Numbered from the stretch's first letter, positions 16,330 to 25,268 are shown. The stretch is 64,000 nt of DNA from Paraburkholderia sp. BL25I1N1 (GCF_003002025.1 NZ_PVZB01000010.1:1-64000), one strand, 5' to 3'. Numbers and translations: made by a program. Notes: generated by a model not told the origin, from the letters alone.

Positions 16330-17890
16330 TCCCGGGCTCGCCCCCGCTCGCGCGCGCCAATGCGGAATTCGCGGGCGGGTTCAACAGGCGGCCCCAATCC
16401 GTGCGCCGCGCCATCTGCTCGGCAATCTGTTCGCTCACCACCTGCTGCCCTTGCGCCACTTCCCAGCCTCCGCCGAGCGCGCGATACAGCGCCACCGCGG
16501 CGATCGCCGCGAGCCCCTGGTTCTGCGCGAGCGAATCGCCGTCACGCAAAGCCGAGCGCGACGCGTCGAGCACCGTGTCGTAAGTAACGGAGCCCGAGCG
16601 ATACTGCGCGTTGGCCAACCGTAGCGCGCGCTGCGAGGCGTCGGACGCGCGCGCCGACGCGGCCAGCGCGTCGAGCGTGGTGCGCAGTCCGGCAATCGCA
16701 TCTTCCACTTCTTTCTGTGCCTGCAGCACCGTGTTCTGATAGTCGAGCACGGCCTCCTGAAAGGTCGCGTCCTGAATCCGTACGGCGTTTTTCAATTGAC
16801 CCCGATCGAAGATCGGCAGCGTGATGCCCGCCGAAAAGAGGCCGATGGTTTTGCCGCCCCACTGGGTGAGTCCAATGCCATGCTGTTCGCCCGACGACAG
16901 CCCGAACAGGCCCGTCAACGACAAGGACGGATACAGCTTCGCCTTGGCCGCGCCGATCAGCGCCGATTGCGCCGCCGCGTTGAGCGCGGCCTGGCGCACG
17001 TCGGGCCGGCGCCGCAGCAGATCGGCGGGAATGCCGACATCGATCTGCGTGGGCGGCACGGGAATCGCGCTGCTGCCTTTGAGTTGCGCGTCGACGGCGT
17101 CGGGCGGATCGGCGAGCAGCACGGCCAGCGTGTCGCGGTCCTGCGCGCGCGCCTTGATGAGCGGCGGAATCTGCGCCTCGGTTTCCGCCACCAGCGTGGC
17201 GGCCTGCTCGACATCGAGCTGGCTCGACGCACCATGTTTGTAGCGCGCCTGCGTCAGCGTGAGACTCTGCTGGACCGACTTCAGATTCTGCTGCGCGACG
17301 ACGATGCGTTGTTCGAGCGCACGCAGATCGATGTAGGCATTGGCGACGTCGCCGAACAGCGACACCAGTGCGTTGTCATACGCGGCTTCCGACACGCGCA
17401 GTTGCGCGCGGTCCGATTCGATCTGCCGGCGGTATTTGCCCCAGAAGTCGATCTCCCAGCCGGCATTCACGTGCAAATGCTCGGCCCACAGATGGGCGGG
17501 CGGAATCGGGCCGACGCCGCTCGTGTTGATATGTTCGGCACCCACCGACACGCTGCCCGACTGCGGCAGCAGATTCTCCGCACTGGTCGCGAGCTGCGCG
17601 CGCGCCTTGAAGATATGCAGGCCGGCCACTTGCAGCGACAGGTTGCGCTCATACGCGCGCTGCTCCAGCGCGGTGAGCACGGGATCATTGAAGGCGGTCC
17701 ACCAGGCCGCCTGTGCGGCAGGTGTGGCTTTCGCCTCACCGGGCAGACTTTCGAGCCACTGGTTTTCAAGCGTCGCTTGTGGTTGCTTGAAATCCGGGCC
17801 GACGCTCACGCAACCGCTCAGCGCCGCGCTGATCGATACGACGATCGACGCGCCGGCGATACGCAGATAGCGGGACGTGGCAGGTTTCAT
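16319..17890 (-). CDS. OprM/NodT-family outer-membrane efflux lipoprotein
   Basis: About 523 residues with a lipobox (AALSGCVSVGPDF, Cys near 27), then two TolC/OEP repeats with long helices. Typical motifs are NQWLESLP, WWTAFNDPVL, the first repeat ending around AYIDLRALEQR and the second with IPADLLRRRPDVRQAALNA. It forms the trimeric exit duct of the tripartite pump. The start is the ATG at 17890 (a GTG directly precedes it); no good ribosome-binding site is visible. It is first in the efflux unit, with its promoter probably in the 112 bp before it or upstream of the EF-hand gene. Confidence 0.95.
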   Translation of the reverse strand: MKPATSRYLRIAGASIVVSISAALSGCVSVGPDFKQPQATLENQWLESLPGEAKATPAAQAAWWTAFNDPVLTALEQRAYERNLSLQVAGLHIFKARAQLATSAENLLPQSGSVSVGAEHINTSGVGPIPPAHLWAEHLHVNAGWEIDFWGKYRRQIESDRAQLRVSEAAYDNALVSLFGDVANAYIDLRALEQRIVVAQQNLKSVQQSLTLTQARYKHGASSQLDVEQAATLVAETEAQIPPLIKARAQDRDTLAVLLADPPDAVDAQLKGSSAIPVPPTQIDVGIPADLLRRRPDVRQAALNAAAQSALIGAAKAKLYPSLSLTGLFGLSSGEQHGIGLTQWGGKTIGLFSAGITLPIFDRGQLKNAVRIQDATFQEAVLDYQNTVLQAQKEVEDAIAGLRTTLDALAASARASDASQRALRLANAQYRSGSVTYDTVLDASRSALRDGDSLAQNQGLAAIAAVALYRALGGGWEVAQGQQVVSEQIAEQMARRTDWGRLLNPPANSALARASGGEPGNGK

Positions 17891-18002
17891 CACACGTTGT
17901 TATTGGCTCGGAGGACGGCCGACGGTTCGGCGGGACGGCTCGTGCGCCGGCGGCAGACCGCGCCGCGCCACGGCCCCATGGTCCCGCCAATGCCCGCGGG
18001 GC

Positions 18003-18293
18003 TCAGTGCGCTGCCCCGCGTTCCTGCATGAATGCCTCGATCTGCGGCAGCGTGATGTAGCCCGCCTTCTGCGTATCGATCTCGTCGAAGTGCTTGGCGA
18101 CCATCGGCATGCCGGCGGCCGCCTGATCTTTGGTGAGCTTGCCATCGTGCGTGGTATTGGCGTTCGCAAAGCGCGATTGCAGCTGCTGCACCATACGCTC
18201 CATGCGCTGCGGATTGCCGCCTTGCGGTGCGGCTTGAGCGAACGTGACGGTGGATGCGCAGCACAGCAACACGATAGCGATCAACTTCTTCAT
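18003..18293 (-). CDS. Small exported protein with degenerate EF-hands
   Basis: 96 residues with a signal peptide (MKKLIAIVLLCCASTVTFAQ, cleavage after AQA). The mature part has two helix-loop-helix units, ANTTHDGKLTKDQ and DTQKAGYITLPQIE. These follow the EF-hand spacing (Gly at the sixth position, then a hydrophobic residue) but lack several acidic ligands, so calcium binding is uncertain. AAGGAGT precedes the ATG at 18293. It lies 112 bp upstream of the efflux genes on the same strand and may share their transcript. Small EF-hand proteins of this kind are frequent beside Burkholderiales envelope genes, as I recall. Confidence 0.8.
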   Translation of the reverse strand: MKKLIAIVLLCCASTVTFAQAAPQGGNPQRMERMVQQLQSRFANANTTHDGKLTKDQAAAGMPMVAKHFDEIDTQKAGYITLPQIEAFMQERGAAH

Positions 18294-18704
18294 GACTGAC
18301 TCCTTCGATTGAGCCACCGAGCGTCGCCTGCCGTTTGCCGCGATCCGTTTCGATGACAGGCCGAATTCTTGGGGAAGCGCCGTCGCAAGGCAACTTCAGA
18401 ATCATGTCGATTCATGTCACGGCTTTTAAGGCATCCCCTTGAGCCGCCACGAACGCGGCCACGAACGCCACACCGCAATGCAGCATGCGGTTCCATTACC
18501 CGCACCCATGCCGCAGCGCCGCCGTGGCGTGACATGGAATGAAATGAGTTTGCGATGCCGTTTTGACGGCGCTTTGCGTATCTTTCGTCTGCCGGCGCCG
18601 TCAGCGCCTCGCCGCAACGGCTGAGTTCTCACGTCCCCCGAATCAGCCGGCCCGCTTCTTCACCTGAAGACGCCTCGCGCTGCTCAACGCATCAGGAGTA
18701 CCAA
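18294..18704. promoter_or_regulatory. Divergent intergenic region with a 9-bp inverted repeat
   Basis: 411 bp between the minus-strand EF-hand gene and the plus-strand Pro/Val-rich gene. It contains a perfect 9-bp inverted repeat, TGACGGCGC (18564-18572) and GCGCCGTCA (18595-18603), with a 22-bp loop. No coding region is supported. Promoters for both flanking genes must lie here. Confidence 0.45.
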
Positions 18705-19040
18705 TTGACTATCCGTCTCGTCTGCGCCTCAACTGTCACCGCCATCGGCCTCGCCTGTTCGTCGACGGCGTTCGCCCGCGTGGTCGTCTATCTGCCCGCC
18801 GCCGTGGTCTACGCCCCGCCGCCGCGCCCGGTCTACTACTCCGTGCCGGTCAATCCCGTGTACGTGGTGGCGCCGCCGCCAGTGCCCCTACCCGTGGCGG
18901 TTCCGGTCGCGGCCGCCGTGACGGCGCCAAAGCCCATCCCCCTGTACACCACCGTCGTCGTCCCCGCGCCGACCAACTACGCGGTCGTACCCGCCCCCGC
19001 GGTGACCTACGCCCAGCCCCTCATGATGATGCCGCGTTAG
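18705..19040 (+). CDS. Small exported Pro/Val-rich protein
   Basis: 111 residues. A signal peptide (MTIRLVCASTVTAIGLACSS, cleavage after TAFA near 24) is followed by a low-complexity region of Pro, Val, Ala and Tyr with PPP and VPV runs, ending LMMMPR. There is no Cys in the mature part and almost no charge. The start is a TTG at 18705 with CAGGAG six bases upstream. The function is unknown. Extended proline-rich stretches suggest a periplasm-spanning or wall-facing polypeptide, but this is inference. Confidence 0.72.
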   Translation: MTIRLVCASTVTAIGLACSSTAFARVVVYLPAAVVYAPPPRPVYYSVPVNPVYVVAPPPVPLPVAVPVAAAVTAPKPIPLYTTVVVPAPTNYAVVPAPAVTYAQPLMMMPR

Positions 19041-19397
19041 GCGCGCGTGGCGCGTCATCAGTGAATGTGCCAGTTACAACCCAGGCTGTGGAATCAGCAT
19101 AGGACATGCTGCCGCCAGCAATGCCTGGTGGATTCCCGTTGTCCTGGGCGCCATCCGGCGGCGTGATGCGAGCGCGAATCCGTGCTGCAAAACTCTGAAT
19201 GCGCCCTTGGAATAAAGCGGTGCAATTGGCGGTTATAGAGGAAGGCCGAACGCAGCACGACTCCGTTCCAGACGATGTGGAACATCGCTTGCTCACTGTT
19301 CGTTATGACCGGGCGCATGTCCATTCGTTGGACACGTCCGTCCAATCTTGGGACTCTCAAGCGGCCTGCGGGCAGATTTCGGGCAGGCCACCGCCCT
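19041..19397. other. Intergenic region, no gene seen
   Basis: 357 bp. Open frames on both strands overlap and have unlikely composition (many Arg, Cys and Trp). The promoter of the gene at 19413 is expected here. Confidence 0.4.
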
Positions 19398-19412
19398 ATG
19401 CGGATACATCAG

Positions 19413-19658
19413 ATGAACTACCAGGAACTCGACAGGGAGATCGCCCACCTCGAACGTGTGTTCGAGATGATCTCCGCCAACGATCGCATTCCGCTGTCCT
19501 ACTGGCACAGTCGCCTGCGAAATTTGCCCAGACCGATGTTGATGCCGATCCAGCGCGCGCGCATCGCGCGGCTGGAGGCGACGCTTCGCTCGCTGACGGA
19601 AGCGGACGAAGCGTCGTTCGCCGAACCGCGGTTGCGTCCCACCGGCACGCGGTCGTAA
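19413..19658 (+). CDS. Small helical protein of unknown function
   Basis: 81 residues, MNYQELDREIAHLERVFEMI and so on, with an amphipathic N-terminal helix and a second helix around LPRPMLMPIQRARIARLEATL. No signal peptide or membrane segment. The ATG at 19413 is the likeliest start; an in-frame ATG at 19398 would add five residues. Neither has a strong ribosome-binding site. Protein-like composition and the strong hairpin right after the stop support a real gene. I do not recognise a family. Confidence 0.6.
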   Translation: MNYQELDREIAHLERVFEMISANDRIPLSYWHSRLRNLPRPMLMPIQRARIARLEATLRSLTEADEASFAEPRLRPTGTRS

Positions 19659-19659
19659 C

Positions 19660-19683
19660 GCGGCGGCCGGGACCGGCCGCCGC
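19660..19683. terminator. Perfect 10-bp hairpin between convergent genes
   Basis: GCGGCGGCCG (19660-19669) pairs with CGGCCGCCGC (19674-19683) around a four-base loop. It starts two bases after the stop at 19656-19658 and lies 24 bp before the stop of the convergent transporter gene. There is no T-run, but the stability and position suggest a bidirectional terminator. Confidence 0.65.
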
Positions 19684-19706
19684 CCTCGAAACGGGATGCC
19701 GCTCCG

Positions 19707-20957
19707 TCAACCCGTCAGGATCCGCGCGCCGAGCGCCAGCACGAGCGCCGGCAGCATCACCAACGCGCCCACCTTCAGAAACTTCATGAAGCTCACGTCT
19801 TCGCCTTCGCGGCGTATCGCGTTGAGCCAGAGAATCGTCGCCAGCGAACCGGTGATGGACAGGTTCGGCCCGAGGTCGACGCCGATCAGCAGCGCGTCGA
19901 TCACACGCTCCGGACTGTGCGCCTGCATCACGGTCGAACTGGCGATCAGGCCCGCCGGCAAGTTGTTCATCAGATTGCTGCCGATCGCGATGACGGCGCC
20001 CGCCCAGCCCGCCGTAGCCAGTTCGTGCTGCTGCGCGGCGCGCTGCGTGAGTTGCGCCGCCGCCGTGATCACCCCGGTGTGATCGAGCATTTCGACGAGC
20101 ACGAAGAGCGCGGCGACCAGCGGCAGCACGCTCCACGAGATTTCGCGGATCATCGGCAGCGGCGATTTGCGCTCCAGAATCAGCACGATCAGCGCGGTCA
20201 GCGCGCCGAGTATCGCGGTCGGCATGCCGAGCGGAACGTCGAACGCGGAGACCGTCAGCAGCACGGCGGCCGTCACCGCGATGCCCGCGAGCGCCACGCG
20301 GCCGCTGGACGACAGCTCGACCGGATCGAGATTCGCCTCGCAGGTGCCGGCGAGCGCGTCGCGCTGGGTCCAGCGCAGCATTACGTAGGTCGCGACGATC
20401 GACAGCAGCGACGGCAGCGTGAAGCGCATCAGCCAGGCACCGAGCGCGGGCGTGTGGTTGCCGTACAGCACGATGTTGGCGGGGTTGGAGATCGGCAGCA
20501 CGAAGCTCGCCGCATTGGCGATGAACGCGCAGACGAACAGCAAAGGCAGCGGATGCGTCTTCGCCTTTTTGGCGGCGGCGAACACGGCCGGCGTGAGGAC
20601 GACGGCGGTGGCGTCGTTCGAAAGAAACGCGGTGATCACCACGCCGACCAGATAGACGAGCAGGAAGAGTTTGCGCGGCGAACCTTGGGCATGATTGACC
20701 GCGAGCACAGCAACCCAGTCGAACAGGCCTTCACGGCGCCCCACTTCCGACAGCAGCATCATGCCGAAGAGGAACAGATAGACGTCGGTGCCCTTGCCGA
20801 TCGCCTCGAGCGCCAGATGGGCCGGCAATAGCCCGAGCGAGACCAGCAGCAGCGCGCCGGCCACGGCCCACACGGCTTCGGGCCATTTGAACGGCCGGGT
20901 GATGACGCCCGCCGTGGCGGCGGCGGCGATACCCCAGGAGAGGAAAACGGAATTCAC
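19707..20957 (-). CDS. ArsB-like arsenical/anion transporter
   Basis: 416 residues with about 11-12 hydrophobic helices and no signal sequence. Motifs of the ArsB/NhaD ion-transporter superfamily are seen: YLVGVVITAFLSNDATAVVL around residues 100-120, ISNPANIVLYGN near 157-168, and the C-terminal counterpart IAIGSNLMNNLPAGLIAS. ArsB-type proteins export arsenite or antimonite, while related proteins carry other anions. No arsR, arsC or arsA gene is next to it, so the arsenic assignment rests on sequence only. The gene is monocistronic, convergent with the small gene at 19413. Confidence 0.82.
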   Translation of the reverse strand: MNSVFLSWGIAAAATAGVITRPFKWPEAVWAVAGALLLVSLGLLPAHLALEAIGKGTDVYLFLFGMMLLSEVGRREGLFDWVAVLAVNHAQGSPRKLFLLVYLVGVVITAFLSNDATAVVLTPAVFAAAKKAKTHPLPLLFVCAFIANAASFVLPISNPANIVLYGNHTPALGAWLMRFTLPSLLSIVATYVMLRWTQRDALAGTCEANLDPVELSSSGRVALAGIAVTAAVLLTVSAFDVPLGMPTAILGALTALIVLILERKSPLPMIREISWSVLPLVAALFVLVEMLDHTGVITAAAQLTQRAAQQHELATAGWAGAVIAIGSNLMNNLPAGLIASSTVMQAHSPERVIDALLIGVDLGPNLSITGSLATILWLNAIRREGEDVSFMKFLKVGALVMLPALVLALGARILTG

Positions 20958-21104
20958 GAAGTGAGCCTTGAATCATTGATGACGCGCGAGCGCGATATCC
21001 GGCCTGGCCGGGCGAACGTGCCGATGAGACGGCGGATGCAGGCGCTGATATAGCAAGTTGCGCGCCCATGGCAGCGCCGGCGCGCGCGCTTCATCCCACG
21101 CGCT

Positions 21105-22130
21105 TCATCCCACTCGGTTCACCGCCGCGATGCAATCGCGGCCGTTGTCCTTCGCGTGGTACAGCTGCGTGTCCACCAGATTCACGAAGGCCACCGGATC
21201 GGCCGCCGCGGCGGGAATCGTGGTGCCGACGCCGAAGCTGGCGGTGATGGTCTGCCGGAACGGCGAGCGCTCATGCGGGATCTGTTCGGTTGCAATGCGG
21301 TCGCGGCAACGCTCGGCGACCTGGCGGGCGGCGTCGGCGCCGGTGTTCGGCAGGATCAGCACGAACTCTTCCCCGCCGAAGCGGCCGACAAAGTCGCCCG
21401 GCCGAACCGCGTCGCCCAGTACGCTGGCGATCCGCCTGAGGCACTCGTCGCCCTGCACGTGGCCGTAGTAGTCGTTGTACGACTTGAAGAAGTCGATATT
21501 GACCATGACTAGCGAGAGCGGCGCCGCATGACGCAAAGCCGCGCTCCATTCGCGCTGCAGACTGGCGTCGAACGCGCGGCGATTGCCGACGCCCGTCAGG
21601 CTGTCCTTGAACGACAGCGCCTCGAGTTCGCGCTGCAACGCGGCCAGTTTCTCCTCGGTCTTCTTGCGCTCGCTGATATCGAACATGAAACCGACCAGCG
21701 ACTCCACGTTGCCGCGCGCGTCGCGAACCACGTGCACCACGTCGCGCAGCCACACGTATTCGCCCCGGCTCGTCAACGCGCGATAGTCCGCTTCGTGATC
21801 GATGCCCGCCTGCGATTGCGCGACACAAAATTCGACCACCTTCTCGCGGTCCTCGGGATGCATGCGCGCGGCCCAATCCTGCACGGTTTTCCAACTGGAC
21901 GGCGCCCAGCCCAGCAGGGCTTCGATCTGCGGGCCGATATAGGCGAACTCCATGGTCGCCCAATCGATCTTCCACGGAATCGCTTTGGTCGATTCGAGCA
22001 ACGTGCGGTAGACAGCTGCGTCGTGCTCCATGTAGCCTTCCACCCCGGCCGCGGCAGATGCCGCAGGTGTAGTCTCGTGCCGCAGAAAATCCGCGCTCAG
22101 CGCGATATTGTTGTTTTCAAGCCTGTTCAT
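21105..22130 (-). CDS. PAS-GGDEF diguanylate cyclase
   Basis: 341 residues. A PAS domain (about 40-155) includes the MHPEDREKVVEF and WLRDVVHVVRD stretches typical of PAS/PAC. A short coiled linker (156-172) leads to the GGDEF domain with SLTGVGNRRAF and the active-site GGEEF at residues 252-256. The inhibitory I-site RxxD is at 243-246, five residues before it, so product inhibition is expected. The enzyme makes cyclic di-GMP. There is no membrane segment, so the sensing is cytoplasmic. The ATG at 22130 has GAGGAG about 11 bases upstream. It is divergent from the cytochrome b561 gene. Confidence 0.93.
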   Translation of the reverse strand: MNRLENNNIALSADFLRHETTPAASAAAGVEGYMEHDAAVYRTLLESTKAIPWKIDWATMEFAYIGPQIEALLGWAPSSWKTVQDWAARMHPEDREKVVEFCVAQSQAGIDHEADYRALTSRGEYVWLRDVVHVVRDARGNVESLVGFMFDISERKKTEEKLAALQRELEALSFKDSLTGVGNRRAFDASLQREWSAALRHAAPLSLVMVNIDFFKSYNDYYGHVQGDECLRRIASVLGDAVRPGDFVGRFGGEEFVLILPNTGADAARQVAERCRDRIATEQIPHERSPFRQTITASFGVGTTIPAAAADPVAFVNLVDTQLYHAKDNGRDCIAAVNRVG

Positions 22131-22338
22131 CGGTCCCAACTCTCCTCGCGGTTCAGCCGGCAAATTAACACAGCGGACGACCTCCCGGCCCATTACAGCG
22201 GCCGCACCGTTTTATTCCAGCGACATTAGCGTCACGGCTACAACAATCTGTTCCCTTCTCCCCGGCTATTCAGCTTCCATTGGCATCCCTACTATTCGCA
22301 CTCACCTGCAATACCCGATAACCCTAGAACGTCAAAGT

Positions 22339-22893
22339 ATGAATTCCAGCCCTGTCCGTTCAGACCGCTACCACGGCGCCGCCATTGCCTTGCATTGGCT
22401 GATCGCGGCGTTGATCATCTGCGGCTTCTATATCGGCTGGATCATGAGCGATATTCCCGGCTTCACGCCCACCAAGCTGAAGTATTTCTCCTGGCACAAG
22501 TGGATCGGCGTAACCGTATTCGTGCTCGCCGTCGCGCGTGTGCTGTGGCGCGCCACCCACCGCGCGCCGGCGCTCGACAGCGCGACGCCCGCATGGCAGA
22601 AGGCCGCGGCTCACCTGGTGCATGGCGTGCTGTACGTGCTGATGCTGGCGATTCCGCTGTCCGGCTACTTCTACAGTTCCGCCGCCGGCATTCAGGTGGT
22701 GTATCTCGGCATCGTGCCGCTGCCGACCATCATCGGCCCGGATCAGGCGCTCAAGGCGAGCCTGCGCACCGTCCACGTGCTGCTCAATTACACGTTGCTT
22801 GCACTGGTGGCGATGCATGTGGCGGCGGCGCTCAAGCATCAGTTCGTCGACCGCGACGGATTGCTGGCCCGAATGATTCCCTTCCTCAAATAA
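22339..22893 (+). CDS. Cytochrome b561 family protein
   Basis: 184 residues with four membrane helices and haem-ligand histidines: HWLIAALIICGFYIGWIM (His near 19), SWHKWIGVTVFVLAV (His near 53), HLVHGVLYVLMLAIPLSG, and VHVLLNYTLLALVAMHVAAALKH. It is the prokaryotic b561 (YceJ-like) type, moving electrons from the quinone pool. It is followed by two YceI-family genes in the same direction, the usual YceJ-YceI arrangement. The start is the ATG at 22339; the ribosome-binding site is weak. The gene is divergent from the diguanylate cyclase gene. Confidence 0.93.
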   Translation: MNSSPVRSDRYHGAAIALHWLIAALIICGFYIGWIMSDIPGFTPTKLKYFSWHKWIGVTVFVLAVARVLWRATHRAPALDSATPAWQKAAAHLVHGVLYVLMLAIPLSGYFYSSAAGIQVVYLGIVPLPTIIGPDQALKASLRTVHVLLNYTLLALVAMHVAAALKHQFVDRDGLLARMIPFLK

Positions 22894-22981
22894 CAGCCGG
22901 CGATTGGCTACGGCTTGTTGGCAATCTAATTCCCAGCCGTGTGCAATCAACGCACGCAGGTTCGATAGGATGCGTACCACC

Positions 22982-23557
22982 ATGAAAACAACCCTTTACC
23001 ACTCCGTTCAACGCGTAACGCTCGCCGGCATCGCGGCCTTCTCGCTCTTCGGCGCAAGCCTCGCGCATGCCGATGTCGATACGAGCAAAAGCAGCGTGAT
23101 CGCCACCACGAAACAGATGAACGTGCCCGTCGACGGCAAGTTCAGGAAGTTCTCGGCGCAACTGAATTTCGATCCGGCGAGGCCGACCGCCGGCAGCGCG
23201 AACGTGTCGATCGACACCGGCAGCTACGACCTCGGCGCCGACGACTACAACAAGCAGGCCCAGGGCAAGGAATGGTTCGACAGCGCCACCTTCCCGGCCG
23301 CGACCTTCGTCTCCAGCGCGATCGCGCCGGCGGGCGGCAACCAGTACAAGATCACCGGCAAGCTCACCATCAAGGGCAAGTCGCAAACCGTCGTGGTGCC
23401 GGTCACCATCGCCAGCCAGGGCACTACGCAAACCTTCGACGGCGCGTTGCCGATCAAGCGCTCGCAATTCGACGTCGGTACCGGCGAATGGAAAGACACG
23501 TCGGTGGTCGCCGACGAAGTCGTCATCAAATTTCACATCGTCGCTTCGAAGAAATAA
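22982..23557 (+). CDS. YceI-family periplasmic protein, first copy
   Basis: 191 residues with a signal peptide (MKTTLYHSVQRVTLAGIAAF, cleavage after AHA near 29). The YceI lipocalin-like barrel is recognised by DTSKSSVIATTKQMNVPVDG, VSIDTGSYDLG, the KEWFDSATFPAATFVSS segment, and KITGKLTIKGKSQTVVVPV. YceI proteins bind long isoprenoid or lipid ligands in the periplasm. Here the early histidine of the usual DPxHS motif is absent (DTSKS), unlike the second copy. It lies 88 bp behind the cytochrome gene and 45 bp before the second YceI gene, so all three are probably co-transcribed. A start at 22970 is possible. Confidence 0.9.
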   Translation: MKTTLYHSVQRVTLAGIAAFSLFGASLAHADVDTSKSSVIATTKQMNVPVDGKFRKFSAQLNFDPARPTAGSANVSIDTGSYDLGADDYNKQAQGKEWFDSATFPAATFVSSAIAPAGGNQYKITGKLTIKGKSQTVVVPVTIASQGTTQTFDGALPIKRSQFDVGTGEWKDTSVVADEVVIKFHIVASKK

Positions 23558-23602
23558 CTCGATACGAAGCGTCGCAGCCCAATCTGAAACCTGGAGAACA
23601 CC

Positions 23603-24181
23603 TTGAAGAAACAACTTTCGCTCGCCGCAGGCGCGCTGGCCGCCGCATTGTCGTTCAACGTCATGGCAGCCGATACGTATCAGCTCGACCCGACGCACAC
23701 CTACCCGAGCTTCGAAACCGACCACTTCGGTGGCGTGTCGATCTGGCGCGGCAAGTTCAAGAAGAGCAGCGGCACCGTGGTGCTGGATCGCGCAGCGAAG
23801 ACCGGCACGGTCGACGTGACGATCGACATGAGTTCGGTGGATATCGGCAACGACAAGCTCGACGCGGAACTGGTCACGGACAAGTTCTTCGACGCCGCCA
23901 AGTACCCGAGCGCCACCTACAAGGGCACGCAGGTCCGTTTCGACGGCGACAAGCCCGTGGAAGTAATCGGCACGCTGACCATGCACGGCATCACGAAGCC
24001 CGTCAATCTGAAGATCGAGTCGTTCAAGTGCTTCGTGAACCCGATGCTCAAGCGTGAAGTGTGCGGCACGGAATCGACCGCGACGTTCAATCGCGATGAC
24101 TTCGGCGTCGACTTCGGCAAGACCTACGGCTTCAAGATGCAGACCACGCTGCACATTCAGGCCGAAGGCATCAAGCAGTAA
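23603..24181 (+). CDS. YceI-family periplasmic protein, second copy
   Basis: 192 residues, starting from a TTG at 23603 with TGGAG seven bases upstream. A signal peptide ends at VMA near residue 22, and the mature protein begins ADTYQLDPTHTYPSFETDHF with the canonical DPTH motif. Further family landmarks are VDVTIDMSSVDIG, DKFFDAAKYPSATYKG, GTLTMHGITKPV and NRDDFGVDFGK. It probably binds a polyisoprenoid such as ubiquinone precursors and works with the cytochrome b561. It differs strongly from the first copy, so the duplication is old or the two arrived separately. A stem-loop follows the gene. Confidence 0.94.
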   Translation: MKKQLSLAAGALAAALSFNVMAADTYQLDPTHTYPSFETDHFGGVSIWRGKFKKSSGTVVLDRAAKTGTVDVTIDMSSVDIGNDKLDAELVTDKFFDAAKYPSATYKGTQVRFDGDKPVEVIGTLTMHGITKPVNLKIESFKCFVNPMLKREVCGTESTATFNRDDFGVDFGKTYGFKMQTTLHIQAEGIKQ

Positions 24182-24213
24182 GCGCCTGCCTGTCAGGCTT
24201 GCGTTTCGCGGTT

Positions 24214-24247
24214 GCGGCAACCGGTCTTTCGACCGTCACGTTGCCGC
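24214..24247. terminator. Hairpin terminator between YceI and lipoprotein genes
   Basis: GCGGCAAC (24214-24221) pairs with GTTGCCGC (24240-24247), and an inner CGGTC (24222-24226) pairs with GACCG (24231-24235) across a TTTC loop, leaving a four-base bulge. It lies 33 bp after the YceI stop and 38 bp before the stop of the convergent gene, a good bidirectional terminator position. Confidence 0.65.
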
Positions 24248-24284
24248 GACCCATCCCCACTCCCACGTCCGTTCGTGGCGCCGC

Positions 24285-25268
24285 TCAGCCGCTGATCAGC
24301 GCGCGGAACGTGTCCACGCTTTCCGTGTAGGTCCCCGTCTGCCCATTCGACGTCACGGTGATGCCGACCGTCGACGCATCTTTCGGCGTGATGGTCTCGA
24401 CGGTATCGCTCGTCGATAGCTGGATCACACCGGCCTGCACATTGCCGCCGCTGATCGTGACCGGCGCCGGCGTCGCGACATTGAAGGCGATCACCGCGTC
24501 GGCCACGTTCACGCTAATACTGCCGCTGGTAGTGAGCATGTCCGTGACCGGAGCGGTGCCATGCACGCGCGAGTAATTCAGCGACGTAATCGTGATGGTG
24601 CCGCTGATGTTGCCCGAGCCCGCCGGCTGCGAACGGCTGAGCGTCACGCTCGGCGCGCTCGCGGTGGTGGTGGTGACGCCCGTCTTCGCGTCGTAGCTCA
24701 TGGTGAAGTTGACCGTGCCGTTCACCACGGTCGTGCTGTTCGCGGAAACCAGCGTCAACGCGTTGGCCGTTTCAACGGCGGTGTACGACCAGTTGCTCGA
24801 CGCGCTGCCGACCACGCCCTGCGAACTCTGAATCTGCACGCTCACCGTGCCGGTAATCGAGGCGCTGTTCGATACGCCGGGCGCCTTCAGCTGTCCGACG
24901 CATTGATTGAAGCTGACGGCCGCGCTTTCACCGCCTTGCAGGCCGCTCGCGCCCGCGTTCTGTGTCGCCACATTGATCGAACCGCCAGCCGGGCAAGCGG
25001 TCGTGCTATTGGGCATCCCGGCAGTGACATCGCTCACTAGCGACTGCACCACCGAGGTATAGATTACCGCGACGCCCGGCCCCGACAGCATGCCGAATGC
25101 GCCGGCATAACGCGCGACGTGCTCGCTTTGCACCGCCGATGACAATTTCAGCACGTTGCTGCCAGTGCCGGCGCTACTGCCGCCCGAGCCACCGCACGCG
25201 CTCAGTAGCACCGCTGCGGCGACAACCACTGCTGCGCCGAACGATCGTGACGTTTGAGACGAAAACAT
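24285..25268 (-). CDS. Outer-membrane-type lipoprotein of unknown function
   Basis: 327 residues. The signal peptide has a lipobox (VLLSACGGSGG, Cys near 25), with Gly/Ser following the Cys, which favours outer-membrane sorting. The mature part is Ser/Thr/Val/Asn-rich with many alternating beta-strand-like stretches (for example ITGTVSVQIQ and SGTITITSLNYS) and only two Cys residues (in TTACPAGGS and FNQCVG) that may form a disulfide. I recognise no named family. The ATG at 25268 with GGAG upstream is the start; a frame from 25316 has an unlikely N-terminus. The gene is divergent from the barrel gene at 25654. Confidence 0.8.
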   Translation of the reverse strand: MFSSQTSRSFGAAVVVAAAVLLSACGGSGGSSAGTGSNVLKLSSAVQSEHVARYAGAFGMLSGPGVAVIYTSVVQSLVSDVTAGMPNSTTACPAGGSINVATQNAGASGLQGGESAAVSFNQCVGQLKAPGVSNSASITGTVSVQIQSSQGVVGSASSNWSYTAVETANALTLVSANSTTVVNGTVNFTMSYDAKTGVTTTTASAPSVTLSRSQPAGSGNISGTITITSLNYSRVHGTAPVTDMLTTSGSISVNVADAVIAFNVATPAPVTISGGNVQAGVIQLSTSDTVETITPKDASTVGITVTSNGQTGTYTESVDTFRALISG

